Shown: positions 1-11,707, counted from the stretch's first letter. The stretch is DNA of 35,414 nt from an uncultured Anaerolineaceae bacterium (GCA_938020565.1 CALIHP010000071.1:1-35414), one strand, 5' to 3'. The notes: generated from the letters alone by a model not told the origin. A program made the numbers and translations.

Positions 1-1955
<1,955 letters not shown>

Positions 1956-2178
1956 TGATGCAAGGAGCAGGATCCTCTTCCTTACCCCTTACCTTTCGTT
2001 CTCGGTTTTTTTACCTTGACTTCTTTCTTGGTTACTTTTGTTAAATCTTCCAGATTCTTCCTCTGTTTGATTTAGCCTACATACTGTATTCGATTGTCAA
2101 TGTGCCCGTCTTCCTCTTTGAAAGACTTTTACTACCCGAATCCTGTGATTCGACCAGTAAAACTCCCTCAAATCCCTG

Positions 2179-2251
2179 TGGAGATGGGGGGACTCGAACC
2201 CCCGGCTTCTGCCTTGCAAAGGCAGCGCTCTCCCGGCTGAGCTACATCCCC
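2179..2251 (-). tRNA. tRNA-Ala (anticodon TGC)
   Basis: The minus strand folds as a 73-nt cloverleaf. The acceptor stem pairs GGGGATG with CATCTCC (one G-U pair), the anticodon loop reads CTTTGCAAG with anticodon TGC, and the T arm is GGGGG-TTCGAGT-CCCCC. The discriminator base is A at 2179. The CCA end is not encoded, since the following bases read CA. It sits in the 16S-23S spacer, as in many bacteria, and is matured from the rRNA transcript. Confidence 0.96.
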
Positions 2252-2264
2252 CTCCCCATCCTTG

Positions 2265-2338
2265 TGGGCCATTCAGGACTCGAACCTGAGACCTCGCCCT
2301 TATCAGAGGCGCGCTCTAACCAGCTGAGCTAATAGCCC
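2265..2338 (-). tRNA. tRNA-Ile (anticodon GAT)
   Basis: The minus strand folds as a 74-nt cloverleaf. The acceptor stem pairs GGGCTAT with ATGGCCC (one wobble), the anticodon loop contains CTGATAA with anticodon GAT, and the T arm is TCAGG-TTCGAGT-CCTGA. The discriminator is A at 2265 and CCA is not encoded. Its 5' end lies only 2 nt beyond the 16S processing stem (2341-2369), so maturation of the tRNA and of the 16S 3' end must take place almost on top of each other. Confidence 0.96.
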
Positions 2339-2340
2339 CC

Positions 2341-2369
2341 CTTTGACAATTCAGAACCAGCAGAAATAC
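2341..2369 (-). other. 16S rRNA 3' trailer arm of the processing stem
   Basis: On the minus-strand transcript this segment is complementary to 3982-4010 in the 16S leader. The two 29-nt arms pair at 27 positions; the two exceptions would both be G-G mismatches. Such a helix enclosing the whole 16S sequence is the standard substrate for RNase III in rRNA maturation. The pairing is directly visible; the enzyme is inferred from family knowledge. Confidence 0.85.
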
Positions 2370-2425
2370 CCCCAGCTCCGTTCTTCGTCTTCAGCCCTAA
2401 GGCTTCCAACTTCTTCTTACCTTAG

Positions 2426-3922
<1,497 letters not shown>

Positions 3923-3981
3923 TCTCTTTCAGCCTCTCGGCTGTCTTTTCCTTTGCTCTCGGAATTTATCTGGTTTCTTCT

Positions 3982-4010
3982 GTATTTCTGCTGCTTCTCA
4001 ATTGTCAAAG
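3982..4010 (-). other. 16S rRNA 5' leader arm of the processing stem
   Basis: This is the 5' arm of the 29-bp helix described for 2341-2369. It contains a TTGACA that looks like a promoter -35 box but has no -10 box at the right distance; the pairing with the trailer explains it better. A small hairpin (CAGCC/GGCTG, 3930-3943) lies between this arm and the mature 5' end. Confidence 0.85.
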
Positions 4011-4052
4011 TGCTTCTTGCCCGCTCTCCCTTCCGTTCGAGCGCAAGTAAGT

Positions 4053-4080
4053 ATTATACGGGTTTTTCTTTCCCTGTCAA
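4053..4080 (-). promoter_or_regulatory. rRNA operon promoter P1 (proximal)
   Basis: On the minus strand a perfect TTGACA (4075-4080) is followed after 16 bp by a perfect TATAAT (4053-4058), so the start point is near 4046, about 125 nt before mature 16S. Ten bp upstream of the -35 box lies a run of eight A and the word GTCACG, placed like an UP element. The arrangement is the same at the distal promoter. Confidence 0.9.
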
Positions 4081-4236
4081 GCTCCACCCCTTTTTTTTCG
4101 TGACGCTTCCTTCCCGCTTCCGTTTTTCACTTCCGCGGTCCGCCTCTTATTCCGGCTTCCCTTGACTCCCGTATATGCTTTTCAATGTCCTTACCCTCTC
4201 TTGGGCCTGCTGCCTCTCTCAGCGCAACAGACCAGT

Positions 4237-4264
4237 ATTATATCCGCTTCCATCCCCCTGTCAA
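4237..4264 (-). promoter_or_regulatory. rRNA operon promoter P2 (distal), near-duplicate of P1
   Basis: A second perfect TTGACA (4259-4264), 16-bp spacer and TATAAT (4237-4242) lie 184 bp upstream of P1 on the minus strand. The flanks are shared as well: an A run and GTCACG start 10 bp upstream of the -35 box, ACT follows the -10 box, and TTGCGCT appears shortly after. This looks like an ancestral promoter duplication. Confidence 0.88.
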
Positions 4265-4528
4265 GTCTCCCCCCTTTTTTCGTGACTTTTCCCTTACCCA
4301 CAGGTTTTTGAAAAAAATCGGCGTCTCAAGCACCCTCTTCCAAAAGCCAGTTTTACGCTTGGCGAAACATAAAATTCCTTTACTCGCCCGCGTTTTCATC
4401 GATATGAGGAAAATCTACCTCATAGAAAAGAGACCAAAATCCGGCAGTAAGTATGAGATAACAGGCGCAAGCAGGAGGCGTCGATCCTGAGAAGCGCCCC
4501 GAAAAGACAACCGGAGGCTGTGTCACTT
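4265..4528. other. Intergenic stretch with no recognised gene
   Basis: Beyond the A-tract of the distal rRNA promoter I see no gene here. A 7-bp inverted repeat (TATGAGG 4403-4409, CCTCATA 4418-4424) has no T-run on either strand, so it is not a clear terminator. Short open frames on the plus strand match nothing I know. Confidence 0.5.
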
Positions 4529-4678
4529 ATGGAAATACAAATTATTAAGGCAAACAAAACGGGTGTCTCAAGAATCTATTTCTTTTATGAGGATCTGATT
4601 CAAAAAATGAAAGATCATCCGTACCGGCCAAAATATGGATAAAGGGGGTGTATCCACGCTATGACGATATTTTGAAAC
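4529..4678 (+). pseudogene. GNAT acetyltransferase, N-terminal fragment with frameshift
   Basis: An ATG at 4529, 11 nt after GGAGG, opens a frame that ends at a TAA (4640) after 37 codons. A jump of frame at about 4634-4636 continues as WIKGVYPRYDDILK. The combined product (a start like MEIQIIKANKTGVSRIY, then YEDLIQKMKDHP, then WIKGVYP) resembles the first 50 residues of Gcn5-related N-acetyltransferases of the kind with a GW-x-KGVYP segment. The acetyl-CoA-binding core is absent because the sequence switches to another gene remnant at about 4679. The assignment rests on recognition of a short segment. A genuine 37-residue peptide cannot be excluded but is less likely. Confidence 0.55.
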
Positions 4679-4879
4679 TGGGAAATCTATGAAGCGCAAA
4701 CTCTTGGATTCCCGAAATACTTTATGCACATATTCATAGAGAAATCAGGACGATATAGCGCTTTCCTAATCAAAATGATTTACGCGCTGATACCGCCATT
4801 ATATTGGATTCGATTCACGATATTTACTGCCAAAATTCTTTTTTTCTACTGTTGCGTTCGAATATCAGAGAAAATGACT
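4679..4879 (+). pseudogene. Fragment of a polytopic membrane protein, paralogous to the gene at 6407-8008
   Basis: From the TGG at 4679, 67 codons align without gaps to residues 107-173 of the intact protein encoded at 6407-8008. About 37 of 67 residues are identical, including WEIYEA, SGRYSAFLIK and PPL-WIR. An in-frame TGA (4673) lies just upstream and the similarity stops abruptly after RISEKMT, so this is an internal fragment without its own start. Its third positions are AT-rich, unlike the GC-rich intact copy, so it probably derives from a diverged relative and not from a recent local duplication. It is joined directly to the acetyltransferase remnant; both partners share the bases GACGAT near the junction. 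Confidence 0.8.
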
Positions 4880-4995
4880 CCAACTGAAAAAATCTCTTCC
4901 CTTATCTATCAGGAGCGTATTATGGATTTTCTATATTATATAAAGATAAAATATATAATTATTGAATTTTATAAGTTTTATTTTTTTTGCAATTC
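4880..4995. other. AT-rich spacer without a recognised gene
   Basis: This stretch is strikingly AT-rich, with runs such as TATATTATATAAAG and eight or more T in a row near 4980. It follows the end of the membrane-protein remnant and precedes the 3' end of the convergent ATPase gene. I see no coding signal and no convincing hairpin terminator. Confidence 0.5.
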
Positions 4996-6252
4996 TCAGA
5001 GTTCAAGACTGTTTTCCGTTAACAGAAAATCATACACACTCATCGTCACGATTCCCCGCTCGTCGCGCTGCGGACGGATAACGTCTTTCACGATGACGAT
5101 TTTCTTAAAATCGTCATTCGCGCTGATCAGCGGCATTTTCTCCTGCAAAACCTTTTCTCTGTCTGGAAGGCTGTACGCGGATTGCAGGTAATAACGTTTA
5201 CTCCCAAGGTTCGCAAGAAAGTCAATTTCAAGCTGCCTCCGATCAATTTTTCCGTCGTCCCCGCGGGAGCTCTTCTGCACGACCCCAACGTCGACCTGAT
5301 AACCGCGGATCCGCAGCTCATTATAAATAACGTTCTCCATCAGATGCGTCTCTTCAGTCTGACGAAATCCAAGACGCGCGTTCCGAAGCCCGATATCCTC
5401 AAAATAATATTTCAGCGGCGTGCCAATATAGCGGCGGCCCTTAACGTCGTAACGATGCGCCTCCTCCACAATATACGCGTCTCTCAAATAAGAGAGGTAT
5501 TTATGAATCGTATTAATACTGATATCTGAATGAAGGACGCTCTTGAACGTCGCCTGAATCTTCGACGGATTCGTCAGCGACCCGACCCCGGACGCCAGAA
5601 CGTTGATCAGGTCGTTCATTTCATGAACCTTTTCGATATGATACCTGTCAAGAATATCTCTTAAATAGGTCTCTTCGAATAAACTTGTCAGGTAACCGAT
5701 CTTCTGTGGCTCGGTTCGCATGCCAGATACCATCGGCAGACCCCCATATAGGACGTAATCAGCCCAGCCATGATAGACGTCGCCCGTATAAACGCTCATG
5801 AACTCGCGAAAACTGAGCGGAAAAAGGTGGACCTCGTCTCCGCGACCCCGAAATTCCGTTACAACGTCCTTTGATAAAAATTTTGAATTACTTCCCGTTA
5901 CGTACACGTCGACAGTCGGAATATGCAGCAATGAATTCAACACATCCTCAAATTCAGGCAACAGCTGAACTTCATCCAGAAAAATATAAGTCCATTGGTC
6001 ATCATTGAGAAGAAGCGAACGAATATGAGCCAGAATCGCGTCAGGGTCCCGAAGAGGGGCGTTCTCCCGAAGATCCAGCGCAACCTGAAGAATATGCGAT
6101 GGATCAACGCCAATCCCGAAAAGATAATCTCTGAAAATTTTAAATATCAGATAAGACTTTCCGCAGCGGCGAATTCCGGTAACCACCTTGATCATGCCGT
6201 TATGCATCCGGTCAATCAGTCTTTGCAAATACAGGTCGCGTTTAATCTCCAT
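4996..6252 (-). CDS. ATP-binding protein of the AAA_14/DUF4143 family
   Basis: The 418-residue product has an N-terminal P-loop ATPase domain and a C-terminal DUF4143 region. The Walker A motif is GIRRCGKS (about 26-33), the Walker B motif is FLDEVQ (91-96), and TGSNSKFLS (119-127) is the sensor segment typical of this family. The C-terminal part contains ENVIYNEL and EIDFLA followed by YYLQSA, which fits the PD-(D/E)xK nuclease-like core described for DUF4143. The cellular role of the family is not established; members are scattered and often sit in variable DNA. The start was placed at 6252 because AGAGG lies 9 nt upstream; a start at 6261 is also possible. A TATAAT on the minus strand at 6303-6308 may be its -10 box. 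It lies beside the pseudogene scar, in line with a variable locus. Confidence 0.9.
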   Translation of the reverse strand: MEIKRDLYLQRLIDRMHNGMIKVVTGIRRCGKSYLIFKIFRDYLFGIGVDPSHILQVALDLRENAPLRDPDAILAHIRSLLLNDDQWTYIFLDEVQLLPEFEDVLNSLLHIPTVDVYVTGSNSKFLSKDVVTEFRGRGDEVHLFPLSFREFMSVYTGDVYHGWADYVLYGGLPMVSGMRTEPQKIGYLTSLFEETYLRDILDRYHIEKVHEMNDLINVLASGVGSLTNPSKIQATFKSVLHSDISINTIHKYLSYLRDAYIVEEAHRYDVKGRRYIGTPLKYYFEDIGLRNARLGFRQTEETHLMENVIYNELRIRGYQVDVGVVQKSSRGDDGKIDRRQLEIDFLANLGSKRYYLQSAYSLPDREKVLQEKMPLISANDDFKKIVIVKDVIRPQRDERGIVTMSVYDFLLTENSLEL

Positions 6253-6406
6253 CCTTCTCATCCTCTCAATGAAAAAACGCTGTAAAGCTATGCCCATTTT
6301 TCATTATACAGCAAGCCGGGCAAAAGTAAGGAATGAATACCCCTCCCGCCGCATACTTTCAGGCTATACTTATCCAGAAATTACGTCTGCCATCAACGGA
6401 GCGTCC

Positions 6407-8008
6407 ATGAACCGACAACAAATTCGCCCGCAGATCGAAAACCTGACCCGTTTCCTGCCGATCCTGATCCTCGCCGCCGCCTGTATTCTGACGATCCATG
6501 AAATTCAACCGCTCCTGGCCCGGATTTCCGCCGGTTTCGGCCTGCCGCCGCGGACCGTCAAAATCCTGTACGCCGCCGTTTTCCTGATTTCCGTGATTTT
6601 TCCGGCCGCGCTGAAACGGGAGGTCCCGGCGTTAAACCGGGCGGCCGTTCTCGCGACGGCCGGCGTCATCCTCCTGATCCTTTTCGATATTTCCGCGAAA
6701 ACGGTCCTGCGCCGCGACGATTACTGGGAAATTTATGAAGCGCGTCACCGCGGCTTTTTCGACTACCTGCTGTTCATCTTCCGGACGAATTCAGGGCGGT
6801 ATTCGGCCTTCCTGATCAAGTCGCTGTACGCTGTCCTTCCGCCGCTCCTCTGGATCCGGATCACGATTTTCCTTTGCGGACTGCTGCTGTTGGGCTGCTG
6901 TTTCCGGATCGCGAAACGGTTCGCGGCGGGGCGGACGAACGCTTTTTTCCTTTCGATCGTCCTTCTTTCAGGCATATACCTGATCCAGACGAAAATCTGG
7001 GAATCTTTTTTCTGGGGCGGCGGCGGGCAGATTTACGCCTGGGGGATTGCCTGCGCCTTGGCGGCATGGATTTTTCTCGGCGACGCGCTGGAAAAACCGA
7101 CCCGGGTAAACCTGACGACGGCGCTCCTCCTCGCTTTTCTCTCCGCAGGGTTCGCCCAGCTCATCAACCTGGCGATGCTGATGCTTTCCGGAGCTTTGGC
7201 GCTGCGCGTCCGGATCGATAAAAAGGCTTACACGCCCCGGCAGGGAAAAACAGCGCTCGCTTTTTTCTTCGTCCTGATCCTTTCTACGGCGATCGCCTTC
7301 GCCATGCCTGGAAATTACGTTAACGCCTCCCAATTCTTCGACGACGGCCAGACCAGCGCCGTCTTCGAATCCGCCGCGGAGACGATCGGGAATGCGATTC
7401 TTGCTTCGTTTACCGGACTCATCCCGCATCTCCGGTCGCAGCGCCGGATCCTGCTCCTGCTCGCCGCGATCTGCTTCCTGACGGGAATTCGAATCTCCGA
7501 GGAGGCGGACGCTCCAAAGCCGAACCTCGGGAAATCCGCTGCGATCGCTTTGGCGTTATGGATTTCCGCTTTTTTCTGCCTGATCATCAACGGAGTTCTC
7601 GGTTATTATTCATCGCGCGTTTTCTCCGTTCCGCTGACAATGATCTGGATCGGGACGGCATATTTTTCGTTGACCACCGGCGCGATGTTCGCGGCGCGCC
7701 TGGTCTCCCATACGAACGCCCGCGGGACGATCCTGACCGGACTCCTGATCGTCGGCTGCCTCTGGCTCAGCTTTTACGTTTCAGTCCGGCCGGAGATGAA
7801 TCGAATTTACCGGACCTGGACCGAACGCGACCGAAGGCTGACCGAAATCGCCGCGACTGGGGAATTCGACGAAAAAGAAGATTTTATGACCTGCGCGATC
7901 GAGATCAATGGAGCCGGCGTTCCGGATATTCCGTACGGATCGTACGGCTGGATTATCGGCCGCTACTACGGTCTCCCGACGCTGACCGCCGAGACGAATT
8001 GCCCGTAA
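6407..8008 (+). CDS. Polytopic membrane protein, DUF6056/GT-C-like
   Basis: The 533-residue product is strongly hydrophobic, with about a dozen predicted membrane spans spread over the whole length. The segment RRDDYWEIYEA (about 103-113) places an Asp pair in the loop after the first spans, as in GT-C glycosyltransferases and DUF6056 proteins, which use such acidic residues to handle lipid-linked sugars. I infer a role in surface glycan synthesis, but no substrate can be named. The ATG at 6407 was chosen over longer in-frame starts because GGAG lies 5 nt upstream and the upstream frame overlaps the divergent ATPase gene. A TATACT at 6364-6369 could be its -10 box, without a good -35. The fragment at 4679-4879 is a decayed relative of residues 107-173. 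Confidence 0.8.
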   Translation: MNRQQIRPQIENLTRFLPILILAAACILTIHEIQPLLARISAGFGLPPRTVKILYAAVFLISVIFPAALKREVPALNRAAVLATAGVILLILFDISAKTVLRRDDYWEIYEARHRGFFDYLLFIFRTNSGRYSAFLIKSLYAVLPPLLWIRITIFLCGLLLLGCCFRIAKRFAAGRTNAFFLSIVLLSGIYLIQTKIWESFFWGGGGQIYAWGIACALAAWIFLGDALEKPTRVNLTTALLLAFLSAGFAQLINLAMLMLSGALALRVRIDKKAYTPRQGKTALAFFFVLILSTAIAFAMPGNYVNASQFFDDGQTSAVFESAAETIGNAILASFTGLIPHLRSQRRILLLLAAICFLTGIRISEEADAPKPNLGKSAAIALALWISAFFCLIINGVLGYYSSRVFSVPLTMIWIGTAYFSLTTGAMFAARLVSHTNARGTILTGLLIVGCLWLSFYVSVRPEMNRIYRTWTERDRRLTEIAATGEFDEKEDFMTCAIEINGAGVPDIPYGSYGWIIGRYYGLPTLTAETNCP

Positions 8009-8056
8009 CCGATCCGACCAACGCAGGGCCAATCCAAACGAATACCGCGCGTTTCA

Positions 8057-9253
8057 TCAAAATCTCGATGTCTCAAAATCAAAGGTTTTAACGTCCCCGT
8101 TATGGCTGAAATCAAACCGCGCCGCTCCCCCCGCGCCCCGATTCTGCCAGGAACAACTCGAATCGTGCCAACTTGCCCAGCCAAATTGTCTTGACGAATT
8201 CATCCCATAATTTGCCCATCCGCCAAAAGAACTGTTCCAAACAATAGTTTCGCGACAATACTCGCGAAGTCCTAAGAAATTTCCGCCGATCCGATCGACG
8301 TTTTGATTTGTATAACTCCGGGCGGCAGCGTTCAACATATATTGATAAATGCTTACATCGATAAATGTACTATAGCCTACACCGCCAACTGAACCTGTCG
8401 GACCTGTCGCAATAAACGTTTGCCTTGAAGAAGCCGGCGTTGAATCTGAACGATTCCCGGTTTCTAAATTAAGAATCCCGCTGCCGTTTTTCTCGAATTC
8501 ACGACTCTTCGTTCGCTCTAAATCCTTCTCGACCGATTCCGGAAGACGATCCACTCTCCGTTCGATAACTTCTGAAACGCTGCTTGAAAAATCAACCGTT
8601 CGATCTTCCATCATCCAATAATGCTCAGAACCCAGAAAATCGCCTGTCTCTGAGTCGTACCATCGTCGATCGTAGGGGCCAAGAACGTCCCATCCATTTT
8701 GATCGTCAACCATAACCTTAAACTGAGACCCAAGATGGCATACGTTCTCAATCAGAATTGATTTCTTTCCAATATGCTCGACGTTTTCAACCCTTATTTC
8801 AACCTCCTGGCAAAATGGCTCACCCAATTCAGATAATAATCCAATGAAATAAAAATCCGCGACATGTTCCCACGGCTTCATAGGAGAACCTTCCCGCTGG
8901 TCCTTATACGAATACTCAAAGTCGCTGTTGCCAACAGAAATTAATTTTCTGCCTTCTTTTTCAGTCCGATAATACCAGATTTCGGTATCCGCAAGTCCTT
9001 CCGCATTGATATGCACCCATCTTTCTGAATAATGATCATACGGCAGTTGGTAACCCTCATTCTTCTCCGCGACGCGCGATCGAACCTGAAAAAAAATCCA
9101 TCCTTCTTCGCCAATCGGAATCTTTCTCGCCTTTTCGTTCAACTCTTTGACGAGCTTCACTGCATCCTCGATCGTGACGCTTTCCGCCAGCGCCGATCCG
9201 ACCGAAGCCATAACGGCCATCAGAACCAATACGAATATTATTGTGCGTTTCAT
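8057..9253 (-). CDS. Secreted protein of unknown function
   Basis: The 398-residue product starts with a clear signal peptide (MKRTIIFVLVLMAV, then a cleavage-like ALAES near residue 22). The mature part is polar and rich in aromatic residues. It has charged alternating stretches (about 230-280) and a Gly/Ser/Trp-rich C-terminal third with WASWHDSS and NSSFGGWANYG. I do not recognise a named domain. Start choice: GGAGG lies 5 nt before the ATG at 9253; the longer frame upstream has no ribosome site. A perfect -10 TATAAT lies at 9310-9315 on the minus strand. The gene is monocistronic and converges with the membrane-protein gene. Likely location is extracellular or on the cell surface. Confidence 0.8.
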   Translation of the reverse strand: MKRTIIFVLVLMAVMASVGSALAESVTIEDAVKLVKELNEKARKIPIGEEGWIFFQVRSRVAEKNEGYQLPYDHYSERWVHINAEGLADTEIWYYRTEKEGRKLISVGNSDFEYSYKDQREGSPMKPWEHVADFYFIGLLSELGEPFCQEVEIRVENVEHIGKKSILIENVCHLGSQFKVMVDDQNGWDVLGPYDRRWYDSETGDFLGSEHYWMMEDRTVDFSSSVSEVIERRVDRLPESVEKDLERTKSREFEKNGSGILNLETGNRSDSTPASSRQTFIATGPTGSVGGVGYSTFIDVSIYQYMLNAAARSYTNQNVDRIGGNFLGLREYCRETIVWNSSFGGWANYGMNSSRQFGWASWHDSSCSWQNRGAGGAARFDFSHNGDVKTFDFETSRF

Positions 9254-9309
9254 CTTTTCCTCCGTTTCCAGGCAAATCAAACGCAGCCAAACGTCATATC
9301 CATACAAGA

Positions 9310-9315
9310 ATTATA
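9310..9315 (-). promoter_or_regulatory. Putative -10 box for the secreted-protein gene
   Basis: The minus strand reads GTTATAATTC, giving a consensus TATAAT about 57 nt before the start codon at 9253. The -35 region is weak; TTCATT at the expected distance matches only three positions of TTGACA. The site lies just after the terminator of the preceding operon, where an independent promoter is expected. Confidence 0.45.
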
Positions 9316-9340
9316 ACTTATCCTGATAAAAATGAATATG

Positions 9341-9362
9341 AAAAATCCCCGCGCAGGCGAGG
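9341..9362 (-). terminator. Rho-independent terminator of the glycosyltransferase operon
   Basis: On the minus strand CCTCGC-CTGC-GCGGGG forms a 6-bp GC-rich stem (one T-G pair) with a 4-nt loop, followed after one A by five T. It lies 10 nt downstream of the stop codon at 9373 and ends the six-gene operon that starts at 16018. Confidence 0.8.
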
Positions 9363-9372
9363 ACCAATCGGC

Positions 9373-10164
9373 TTATTTTCCAGCCAGCCTTCGCCGACGC
9401 AGCGTCACCAGCGGCGCCAGCGCCTTCCGGATCCAGTACTTCGCCGTCAGAAGACTGACCGCGCTTCCACCGTTGCGAGTATGGATCGTCAGCATGTCCC
9501 GCCAGCAGCGCTCGTCCGCGGCGATCGTCTTCGCGTCGGCATGAAGCCGGAAATTCGCCCATACCGCGCCGGGAAAATAACGGTACGGCGCGATCGCCGC
9601 CAGCCGCAGCCACAGGTCGTAATCCATCGCGAACCAGATATCCTGATCGAGCGGCCCAACCCGCTCCCAGAGCTCGGCGCGGAAGAAAAAGGCCTGCTGC
9701 GGGATATGGACCGAGCCGCGCCGAAGCGCGTTCAGGTCAGTCTGCTTCGCGTTGAAGCGTCCAATTACGCGATCGTCAGCGTCGATAAAGCTGCAATCGC
9801 CATACACGAACGAGCAGTCCGGCGCGGCGCGCAGCGCTTCAACCGCGCGGCGAATCGCCCCCGGCTCGTACGTATCGTCCGAATTCAGCCAGGCGAAAAC
9901 TTCGCCCGTCCCGCGGTTGAACCCCTTGTTGATCGCGTGCGTCTGGCCCGCGTCGGGAACCGATACCCAATACGCGAGCCGATCGGCGTACCGCTCGATC
10001 ACCTCGCGGCTCCCGTCGGTCGACCCGCCGTCGATAACGATATATTCCAGGTTCGGATAATCCTGATCCAGAACCGACCGGATCGTCCGCTCCAGATACG
10101 CCGCCTGCTGATACGACGGAGTCACGACCGTCACTTTCGGGAATTCCTGACTAAAAGGCTTCAT
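9373..10164 (-). CDS. Family 2 glycosyltransferase
   Basis: The 263-residue soluble protein has the GT-A fold signatures of GT2 enzymes that move a sugar from a nucleotide donor. These are VTVVTPSYQQ at the N-terminus (11-20), DGGSTDGS (45-52) for nucleotide binding, NSDD (94-97) as the metal-binding DxD equivalent, and DYDLWLRL (181-188), the acidic acceptor-side segment. Length is usual for a single-domain GT2, and a basic, hydrophobic C-terminus suggests contact with the membrane. The start codon overlaps the end of the upstream GT-C gene by 14 nt, so translation is probably coupled. It is the last gene of the operon. Donor and acceptor cannot be told from sequence. Confidence 0.92.
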   Translation of the reverse strand: MKPFSQEFPKVTVVTPSYQQAAYLERTIRSVLDQDYPNLEYIVIDGGSTDGSREVIERYADRLAYWVSVPDAGQTHAINKGFNRGTGEVFAWLNSDDTYEPGAIRRAVEALRAAPDCSFVYGDCSFIDADDRVIGRFNAKQTDLNALRRGSVHIPQQAFFFRAELWERVGPLDQDIWFAMDYDLWLRLAAIAPYRYFPGAVWANFRLHADAKTIAADERCWRDMLTIHTRNGGSAVSLLTAKYWIRKALAPLVTLRRRRLAGK

Positions 10165-11707
10165 TCGTCCGCTCCTCCGGCGCGTCGTCGCCGTTATCGA
10201 TCCTGAACACGAGAGCGCCCTCCTCGCGTTCCAATAATTCGCCGTGCGCCTGGAGCCATTGCTGAAGACGCGGCTGCTGATAAAACCGCTCCATGTCGGT
10301 CGCGATAAAATACTGACGGTTATTCATCGTTTCCCGGAGAACGCGGTCAGCCTCCGCCGCCGGAAGCGCCTCGACCGACCCATCCCAGATCATCGCCGTC
10401 CGCAGCCCCCAGTACATCAGCCCCGCGCCGTAATCGTCCATCAGGCCAACAATGTTAATCTGATTCGGATAAGGATCGTACCGTTCCGCGATCCGCCGGT
10501 ACCGCTCAGGAGCGTCGCGGAAATCCGTCCGTCCCAGCCGCGTCACCGTGTCGACGATCATCCAGCCGCAGCCAAGCGCGATCGCTCCTGCGATCATCGT
10601 CCGCCCCAGCCAGTCCCGCCCGCGCGCCCGCTCGATTCTGGCGGCAACGGTCCCGACGCTATCCGCGAAAACCCCTAGCCCAACCGACGCCAGCGGAAAG
10701 AGCGGCGTCTGATAATAATCGTGCGTACCGATATGATGCGGCAGCGCGAAACCATACGCTGCGTACCCGACCAGGTACCCGACCCAGATCCATCGCAGAC
10801 CCGGCCGCCGGATCAGCGCCAGCCCGATCAGCGCGGCCGCGATCAACCCGACGCCAAAAACCGCGTCGATCTCCCGAAGCCAGCGGATATAAAACCCAAC
10901 CGAAAACCATTCACTGAAAACGAATCGCCCCTGGTACTGCTGCCGAAGGAAGCCGTCGATCCAGACTCCCCAGACGTTATACGCCGCGGCCGGACCGACC
11001 GTCATCAGCGCCATCAGCCAGACCTGCGCCGAAGCGAACGCTTTCCGGATCGACCCACACGTCGAAAGGACGGCGAATCCGAGCGCGAACCCGATCGGAA
11101 AGATCATGACCTGTTTCACGTAAACCGCCGCGCCGGCGAAGACCGCGGTCAGGATCGCCGCCCCCCAGCTCCGCCGCTCTGTCCAGTCGCCCAGCATCGC
11201 CAACGCGAAAATCGTCAGCGCCGTCATCAGCGCCTCCGGCTGGAACGAGCGGCTGACGAGAACGCCGTACGGAAGCAGGAGATACAGCGCAAACGCGGCC
11301 GCCCGCCCCACGTCCGATAACCAGCCGCGGCAAATCCGATTCAGCCCCGCCGCGCCGATCAGCCAGAATAAAATCGCCAACGCCCGCGGCAGGCGCAAAT
11401 CCGCGTCGCCAGCCAGCGCGTACAGCTTGGCCGAAATATACTCCATGACCGGCGGCTCGATCCAGAGCTCCTGTTCCCCGCGAATCCGCGCCTCGTCACG
11501 CTCCGCCGCTCCCCAGCCCGGAAGCGTTCCGCCGTCAGCGAGATAAAAACCACGCGCGATCAGCGCCGAATGCAGCTGGCGCGCCGGATGAAAATCCAAC
11601 GGCGGGTTCGAAAAATCCAGAAAGCGCAGCGCAGCGCCGATCAGGAAAATCAGGATCAGCGCGGCCCGCCCGGACCGACCGATCGAAAGATGTCGCGTTT
11701 CGTTCAT
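10151..11707 (-). CDS. GT-C membrane glycosyltransferase (ArnT/PMT-like), copy 1
   Basis: The 518-residue protein begins with a membrane span followed by the loop motif DFSNPPLDFHPARQL (31-45). The Asp there is the expected catalytic acid position of GT39/GT83-type enzymes, which transfer sugars from polyprenyl-phosphate donors on the outer face of the membrane. SRSFQPEAL and HDYYQTPLFPL are further family-like landmarks. About ten spans are followed by a soluble C-terminal domain of roughly 120 residues. Its ATG overlaps the stop of the next upstream gene (ATGA, 11704-11707). That neighbour is a clear paralogue with the same PPLDFH-x-x-RQL loop, so the pair arose by tandem duplication. Substrate unknown. 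Confidence 0.88.
   Translation of the reverse strand: MNETRHLSIGRSGRAALILIFLIGAALRFLDFSNPPLDFHPARQLHSALIARGFYLADGGTLPGWGAAERDEARIRGEQELWIEPPVMEYISAKLYALAGDADLRLPRALAILFWLIGAAGLNRICRGWLSDVGRAAAFALYLLLPYGVLVSRSFQPEALMTALTIFALAMLGDWTERRSWGAAILTAVFAGAAVYVKQVMIFPIGFALGFAVLSTCGSIRKAFASAQVWLMALMTVGPAAAYNVWGVWIDGFLRQQYQGRFVFSEWFSVGFYIRWLREIDAVFGVGLIAAALIGLALIRRPGLRWIWVGYLVGYAAYGFALPHHIGTHDYYQTPLFPLASVGLGVFADSVGTVAARIERARGRDWLGRTMIAGAIALGCGWMIVDTVTRLGRTDFRDAPERYRRIAERYDPYPNQINIVGLMDDYGAGLMYWGLRTAMIWDGSVEALPAAEADRVLRETMNNRQYFIATDMERFYQQPRLQQWLQAHGELLEREEGALVFRIDNGDDAPEERTNEAF

Noticed and set aside
2094..2099. TTGACA on the minus strand in the spacer before 23S as an internal promoter
   Set aside because: No matching -10 box; it resembles the words in the processing stems and probably belongs to the 23S stem, whose other arm is outside the window.
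4003..4008. A third TTGACA upstream of 16S as another rRNA promoter
   Set aside because: No -10 box lies at the right distance, and the sequence is explained by pairing with the 16S trailer.
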